Source: Mycobacterium sp. PO1 (GTDB taxonomy: Bacteria > Actinomycetota > Actinomycetes > Mycobacteriales > Mycobacteriaceae). Taken from it: 64,000 nt of DNA. The notes below the pieces were generated by a model that saw only the letters and a program-made list of their open reading frames with translations, had not been told where the DNA came from and did no database searches. Location: the NCBI RefSeq assembly GCF_017312405.1, contig NZ_BLTG01000030.1:1-64000 (forward strand), in the 5' to 3' direction. Both the position numbers and the translations under genes were made by a program. Below are positions 59,635-64,000 of the stretch, piece after piece (position 1 is the first letter of the stretch; every line of letters begins with the position of its first letter).

Positions 59635-61557
59635 TCAGGACTGCAAGTCGTACACGGTGGTGCCGCCCACGTCGAGCGGGGTGAACGTCTGCTCCACCCA
59701 GGCGGTGATCTCAGCCGACGCGCCGCTCCCCCCGCCCGGACCGCCGGGTCCGCCCGGGCCGCGGTCCGCGGCGATGAAGTACCGCACCTGTCCGTCGGCG
59801 ACGTAAGCCTGGAACTGCTCCAGGGTGGGTGAGTCGTCGCCGCCGGTGAACCCGCCGATCGCCATCACCGACGCGCCGGTCTGCAGCGCGAGGTCGGCCG
59901 TGCTCATCGACCCGATGCCGGCGGCGGCCCAGCGGGCATCGGTGCCGGCGAGCATCGCCTGCAATTCGGCGTTGTCGGCGATCGACCGCCCGGGTCCGCC
60001 CGGTCCACCGGGACCGCCTGGCCCGTCGTGTCCGCCGGGCGCTCCCGGCCCGTTATTTTGGGCCAGCACCGGTCCGGACATGATGCCCGGGCCGGTGCTG
60101 ACCTGCGAGGCGGTCTGGACGGTGTACGCCGCGGGTGCGGCTGCCCCGGCCACCAGCGCCGCAGCGGCGACCCCGACAGCCCACCGGCCCACCCGGTGCA
60201 CCCCGGCCGCGATCACGGCGGCCGTGACGACCGAGACCACCAGCACCACCCAGCGCAGCCACGGGAACCAGTCCGGTGTGCGGTCGAGCAGGATGAACGC
60301 CCAGACCCCGGTCGCGGCAGACATCGCGGCCAGCGTCATCCGCGGTCCCCGGAAGCGTCTGCCGCGCCACAGTTCGGCGGTGCAGATGCCCACCAGCGCC
60401 GCGACCGCCGGCGCCAGGGCCACGGTGTAGTAGGGGTGGATGATGCCGCCCATGAAGCTGAAGACGGCGCCGGTGACCAGCAGCCAGCCACCCCACAGCA
60501 GCAGCCCGGCCCGCACCGATGCCGTGCGCGCGGTGCGGCGGGTGAACCACAGCCCGGCCACCAGGCCGATGAGGGCGGCGGGCAGCAGCCACGACGCCTC
60601 GGCCCCCATCGACGCGCCGAACAACCGGGTCACCCCGGGGTCGCCGCCGAAGAACAGGTTCGCGCCACCGCCCGGTCCGCCCCCGGGGCCGCCACCACCT
60701 GGACCGCCACCAGGGCCCTGTCCGCCCGTGACACGGTCAATGCCGTTGTATCCCAGCGCAAGCTGCACCAAGCTGTTGTCAGTGGAGCCGCCGATGTAGG
60801 GCCTGGAGTCGGCCGGCCAGAGACTGACGAGCGCCAGAAAGGAGCCCGCGGTCACGACCATTGCGGCGGCGCCGGTGGCGAGTTTGCCGACGCGGTGCCA
60901 CAGGCCGACAGGCGCGGCGACCAGAAATGCCAGCGCGAAGCCGGGAACGACGAGGAACGCCTGCAACATCTTGGTCAGGAACGCCAGCCCCAACACCACC
61001 CCGGCCAGCACCATCCACCGGGAGCGGGCCGACTCGATGGCGCGGACCATCAGATATGCCGCGATCACCAGCAGCAACACCAGCAGCGCATCCGGGTTGT
61101 TGTACCGGAACATCGACGCCGCCACCGGCGTCACCGCCAGGGCCGCGCCGGCGATCAACCCCGCACCGGGGCCGCTGACCCGTCGCACCGCGGCGTACAG
61201 CACCCCCACCGACGCAACACCCATCAACGCCTGCGGCAGCAGCATGGTGAACGGCGTGAAACCGAACAGCCGCCCCGACAGCGCCATGACCCACAGTGCG
61301 GCTGGTGGCTTGTCGACCGTGATCGCGTTGCCGGGATCCAGCGACCCGAACAGCCACGCCGTCAGGTTCTGCGTCCCGGCCTGCGCCGCCGCTGCGTAGT
61401 ACTGGTTGGCCCAACCAGCCGACCCCAGCCCCCACAGGTAGAGCACCGCGGCGGCGGCCAGCAGTGCGGCTACTGCGGGGCTGACCCAGCGCGGCCGCAC
61501 CGGGTCGCCGAGGCCGGGGTCAGCCAGCACGTCGCGTCCGTCGAGCGTGAGCGTCAT
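59635..61557 (-). CDS. ArnT/PMT-like membrane glycosyltransferase (YkcB-type)
   Basis: A 640-residue polyprenyl-phosphate-sugar dependent glycosyltransferase of the GT-C type with 10-12 membrane helices. The N-terminus has GWANQYYAAAAQAGTQN and DPGNAITVDKPPAALW (conserved acidic, Lys and Pro), characteristic of bacterial YkcA/B-like mannosyltransferases. It has Gly/Pro-rich insertions at 278-299 and two more in the C-terminal soluble domain, the longest containing repeated GPGGPGG. The acceptor is unknown. It overlaps the GT2-GtrA gene by 4 bp, which probably supplies its lipid-linked sugar. Confidence 0.85.
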   Translation of the reverse strand: MTLTLDGRDVLADPGLGDPVRPRWVSPAVAALLAAAAVLYLWGLGSAGWANQYYAAAAQAGTQNLTAWLFGSLDPGNAITVDKPPAALWVMALSGRLFGFTPFTMLLPQALMGVASVGVLYAAVRRVSGPGAGLIAGAALAVTPVAASMFRYNNPDALLVLLLVIAAYLMVRAIESARSRWMVLAGVVLGLAFLTKMLQAFLVVPGFALAFLVAAPVGLWHRVGKLATGAAAMVVTAGSFLALVSLWPADSRPYIGGSTDNSLVQLALGYNGIDRVTGGQGPGGGPGGGGPGGGPGGGANLFFGGDPGVTRLFGASMGAEASWLLPAALIGLVAGLWFTRRTARTASVRAGLLLWGGWLLVTGAVFSFMGGIIHPYYTVALAPAVAALVGICTAELWRGRRFRGPRMTLAAMSAATGVWAFILLDRTPDWFPWLRWVVLVVSVVTAAVIAAGVHRVGRWAVGVAAAALVAGAAAPAAYTVQTASQVSTGPGIMSGPVLAQNNGPGAPGGHDGPGGPGGPGGPGRSIADNAELQAMLAGTDARWAAAGIGSMSTADLALQTGASVMAIGGFTGGDDSPTLEQFQAYVADGQVRYFIAADRGPGGPGGPGGGSGASAEITAWVEQTFTPLDVGGTTVYDLQS

Positions 61558-62858
61558 CGTGAGGTTCCTTCTTCTCGGTTGCGGCCGGCATGGAAGACCC
61601 AGCCGCGCAGCAGCACGAACCGGACGGCGGTGGCCACCAGATTGGCCCCCACCAGCACGGCGAGCTCGGTCACGTGGTGGGCGTCGGGCGCCAGCGCGTG
61701 CAGCAGGCCGAGCGCACCGCTGGTGATGGCCAGCGCGATGCCGAAGACGATCAGCCCCTCGGCGTGATGTCGGGCCACCCGGGGACGGCCCGAGACGCCG
61801 AAGGTGAACCGCCGGTTCGCGGCGGTGTTACCGATCGCGGTGAGCGCCAACGCGATGCCGTTGGCCAGCGCCGCGCCGGCCCATCCCTGCATCGCCAGGA
61901 ACAACAGCACATAGACAGCGGTGGAGGCGGCGCCGACCGCGCCGAATCTCACCCCGTGCCGCAGCAACGAACCGGGTGCGGCCGGCCTCGTCGAACCTAG
62001 CTGAGCCGCGATCACGTGCACCGGAATCGTTCCGGTGGCCAGGCCGCGCACCAGCCGCCCTACCCCCTTGAGGTCGGCGGCGGCGGTGGCGACGATGTCG
62101 ACGCGACTGTCGGGGTCGTCGACCCAGTCGACAGGAACCTCGTGAATGCGCAATCCGCAGCGCTGGGCGAGCACCAGCAACTCGGTGTCGAAGAACCAGC
62201 CGGTGTCCTCGACGTGGGGCAGCAGCAGCGCCGCGACGTCGGCACGGATGGCTTTGAAGCCGCACTGGGCGTCCGAGAAGCCGGCCGCCAGAGTCGATTT
62301 GAGAATCAGGTTGTAACACCGCGAGATGAACTCCCGTTTCGGGCCGCGATGCACCCGGGCGCCGCGACCCAGGCGGGTGCCGATCGCCAGGTCGGAATGG
62401 CCCGAGATCAACGGTGCCACCAACGGAGCCAGCGCGGCCAGGTCGGTGGACAGGTCGACGTCCATGTACACCAGCACGGCGGCGTCGGACCGCGACCAGA
62501 CCCACCGCAGAGCGCGGCCGCGCCCCTTCTCCTCCAACCGCACCACCCGCACGTCGGGCAGCTCCGCGGCCAGGCGCGCGGCGATCTGGGGGGTGTCGTC
62601 GATGCTGGCGTTGTCGGCGATCGTGATCCGGAACGGGAACGGCATCGCGTCGCCGAGGTAGGTGTGCAGCCGGCGCACCGAGTCGGCCAGCGCGGTCTGC
62701 TCGTTGTACACCGGCACGACGATGTCGAGCACCGGGACTCCGGTGCTGCGGGCGGCCCGCGCCACATCATGGCGCGGCCTGAACGATGGCCGTTCACAAC
62801 GGGACTCGAGATCTGTTGCTGTCATGACATCCATGCTGGATGGACCGGGTGTGCTCAC
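61554..62858 (-). CDS. GT2 glycosyltransferase fused to GtrA-like domain
   Basis: A 434-residue bifunctional protein. Residues 45-290 are a GT2 family transferase (LDIVVPVYNEQTALADSV; DxD-like VYMDVDLSTDL; GFKAIRAD; LLVLAQRCGLRIHEVPVDW), similar to dolichol-phosphate mannose synthase-type enzymes. Residues 300-425 contain four membrane helices matching GtrA, which is implicated in flipping polyprenyl-linked sugars. It probably makes a polyprenyl-phosphate sugar used by the flanking GT-C enzymes. It overlaps both neighbours by 4 bp. The start may be ATG 62858 or a downstream ATG (residue 12). Confidence 0.88.
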   Translation of the reverse strand: MSTPGPSSMDVMTATDLESRCERPSFRPRHDVARAARSTGVPVLDIVVPVYNEQTALADSVRRLHTYLGDAMPFPFRITIADNASIDDTPQIAARLAAELPDVRVVRLEEKGRGRALRWVWSRSDAAVLVYMDVDLSTDLAALAPLVAPLISGHSDLAIGTRLGRGARVHRGPKREFISRCYNLILKSTLAAGFSDAQCGFKAIRADVAALLLPHVEDTGWFFDTELLVLAQRCGLRIHEVPVDWVDDPDSRVDIVATAAADLKGVGRLVRGLATGTIPVHVIAAQLGSTRPAAPGSLLRHGVRFGAVGAASTAVYVLLFLAMQGWAGAALANGIALALTAIGNTAANRRFTFGVSGRPRVARHHAEGLIVFGIALAITSGALGLLHALAPDAHHVTELAVLVGANLVATAVRFVLLRGWVFHAGRNREEGTSR

Positions 62859-64000
62859 CGTTGGCTCGGGCTATGCGCCGGCTGTGAGATCTGCGGCATG
62901 GTCAGGTCGTAGAGAACGGTCCCGTCGACCGCAATAGCCGGGAAGCGCTCAGCGACCCATTCGGTGATGTCAGCAGACACTGATGAGGGGTCGGCGCGGC
63001 CCATGAGCGGCCGCCCTTCGATGAAGTAATGAATCCGTCCGTCTTCGACGTCGCGGACGAACTGCGCCGTCGTCGGCGACGGATCGGTGCCGTTGAATCC
63101 GCCCACCGCCAGCACCGGCGCTCCGGCCGCCAACTGATAGCCGGCTGCGTTGTTCGACCCGACAACCGCTGCGGTCCAGGTGAATCGACCCTCGTCGTCG
63201 GTCAGCATGCGCGTCACCTCGGCACTCGGCGTCGGCGCGTCGAGCAGCCCGCCGCCGAACCCGCCACCTCCGGCGGGCCCGGCCGACGGTATTGCCCCGG
63301 AGTGCGGCGTCAGTGCCGTGGCGACCGAGAAGGCTGCCGGCGCGGCAACACAGGACACCACGGCCAGACCTGCGACGGACCGGGCCACAGACTGCGGGAG
63401 CCGGCCCACGACCAGCAGCAGCGCGGCGCTGCCGGCTCCCCCAGCCGCGACGGCCGCCCGCAACCAAGGTTGCCACTCCGCGTGCCGCGCCAGCAGCACC
63501 GCCGCCAGTGCGGTGGTCACGAGCACGGTGCCGGCCAGGGCGATCGCGGCCCGGGTGTCGAAGCGGTTGCGCCACAGCAGTGTAGCGCCGATGCCGACGC
63601 AGGCGGCGAGGGCCGGCGCCAGCGCGACGGTGTAGTACGAATGCACGATGCCGTTCATCGCGCTGAACACGACGGCGGTGACGGCCAACCAGCCTGTCCA
63701 GATGATCAGTGCGGCACGCGTGGCGTCGGTTCTGGAAGCGCGGCGGGTGAGGATGAATCCGGCGGTGGAGCAGATCACCGCAGCGGGCAGCAGCCAGGCA
63801 ATCTCGGTGCCCATTCCCGCGCCGAACAACCGGCCCCAGCCGACGTCGTGGTCGAGGTTGCCCAACCCGCCCGGCTCGTCCCCGGTCAGCCTGCCGAAAC
63901 CGTTGTAGCCCAGCGCCAGTTCGAGAAGACTGTTGTGCTGCGAACCACCGATGTAGGGACGCGCCGACGCCGGCCAGAGCTCCACCAGCACCACGTACCA
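62855..64000 (-). CDS. second ArnT/PMT-like membrane glycosyltransferase (partial)
   Basis: The C-terminal 381 residues of a protein that continues beyond the right edge. It is a paralogue of the gene at 59635-61557: compare WPASARPYIGGSQHNSLLELALGYNG with the matching region of that protein, and the shared end, EWVAERFPAIAVDGTVLYDL. The Gly/Pro loop is much shorter here (DEPGGLGNLDHD). The frame is open to the last base, so start and N-terminal motifs are not visible. It overlaps the GT2-GtrA gene by 4 bp, forming one operon. Confidence 0.85.
   Translation of the reverse strand, partial: WYVVLVELWPASARPYIGGSQHNSLLELALGYNGFGRLTGDEPGGLGNLDHDVGWGRLFGAGMGTEIAWLLPAAVICSTAGFILTRRASRTDATRAALIIWTGWLAVTAVVFSAMNGIVHSYYTVALAPALAACVGIGATLLWRNRFDTRAAIALAGTVLVTTALAAVLLARHAEWQPWLRAAVAAGGAGSAALLLVVGRLPQSVARSVAGLAVVSCVAAPAAFSVATALTPHSGAIPSAGPAGGGGFGGGLLDAPTPSAEVTRMLTDDEGRFTWTAAVVGSNNAAGYQLAAGAPVLAVGGFNGTDPSPTTAQFVRDVEDGRIHYFIEGRPLMGRADPSSVSADITEWVAERFPAIAVDGTVLYDLTMPQISQPAHSPSQR

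Overview
The window comes from a mycobacterium, most likely a Mycolicibacterium or another non-tuberculous species. The evidence is high GC content, a left edge that opens into a mycobacterial rRNA leader, a MurA with Asp in place of the catalytic Cys, an AtpF-AtpH fusion in the ATP synthase operon, a cysNC fusion, a mycofactocin-type dehydrogenase and LLM/F420-type enzymes. Gene order from murA back to argS matches, from memory, the M. tuberculosis argS-lysA-thrA-thrC-thrB-rho-rpmE-prfA-prmC-sua5-rfe-atp-murA-rrs block, read here on the minus strand. No species can be named from the sequence alone.

Layout. 1-14.8 kb is the conserved housekeeping block: rRNA promoter and leader, murA, a cobalamin adenosyltransferase, a DUF2550 protein, the nine-gene atp operon, wecA, sua5, prmC and prfA, followed upstream by rpmE. 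15.3-18.7 kb is a small accessory insert between rpmE and rho: an acyl-CoA synthetase, a TetR regulator, a DinB-like protein and a MarR regulator with a large palindromic operator. 18.8-27.5 kb carries rho and the threonine/lysine operon (argS, lysA, hom, thrC, thrB).

A tRNA-Arg(CCG) gene at 27.65 kb opens a roughly 28 kb accessory stretch. It holds transporters, then a plus-strand operon (31.4-38.3 kb) with an NTF2-fold protein, a sulfotransferase, a DUF1214 protein, two SDRs (one of mycofactocin type) and a pair of acyl-CoA dehydrogenases, which looks like a catabolic or lipid/steroid-like modification pathway. Next come two hydrolases, an unusual repeat region without a credible gene (40.2-40.9 kb), a small secreted PPGH-repeat protein, transport and redox genes, a two-component system with a DUF4097 protein (45.7-48.6 kb), an exported amine oxidase, a nitronate monooxygenase, and a PucR-type regulator next to a fused desaturase/ferredoxin-reductase (52.5-55.9 kb).

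From 55.9 kb to the end are the sulfate activation operon cysD-cysNC-cysQ, with a near-consensus promoter, and a set of overlapping membrane glycosyltransferase genes that runs off the right edge.

The observations most worth following are Met63 in AtpE (the residue linked to natural bedaquiline resistance), a 3-copy 162-213 bp tandem array built around a 15-bp inverted repeat, the PucR/palindrome/desaturase-reductase unit, and the mycofactocin/ACAD/sulfotransferase operon. I found no CRISPR array, phage, transposase or classical defence system.
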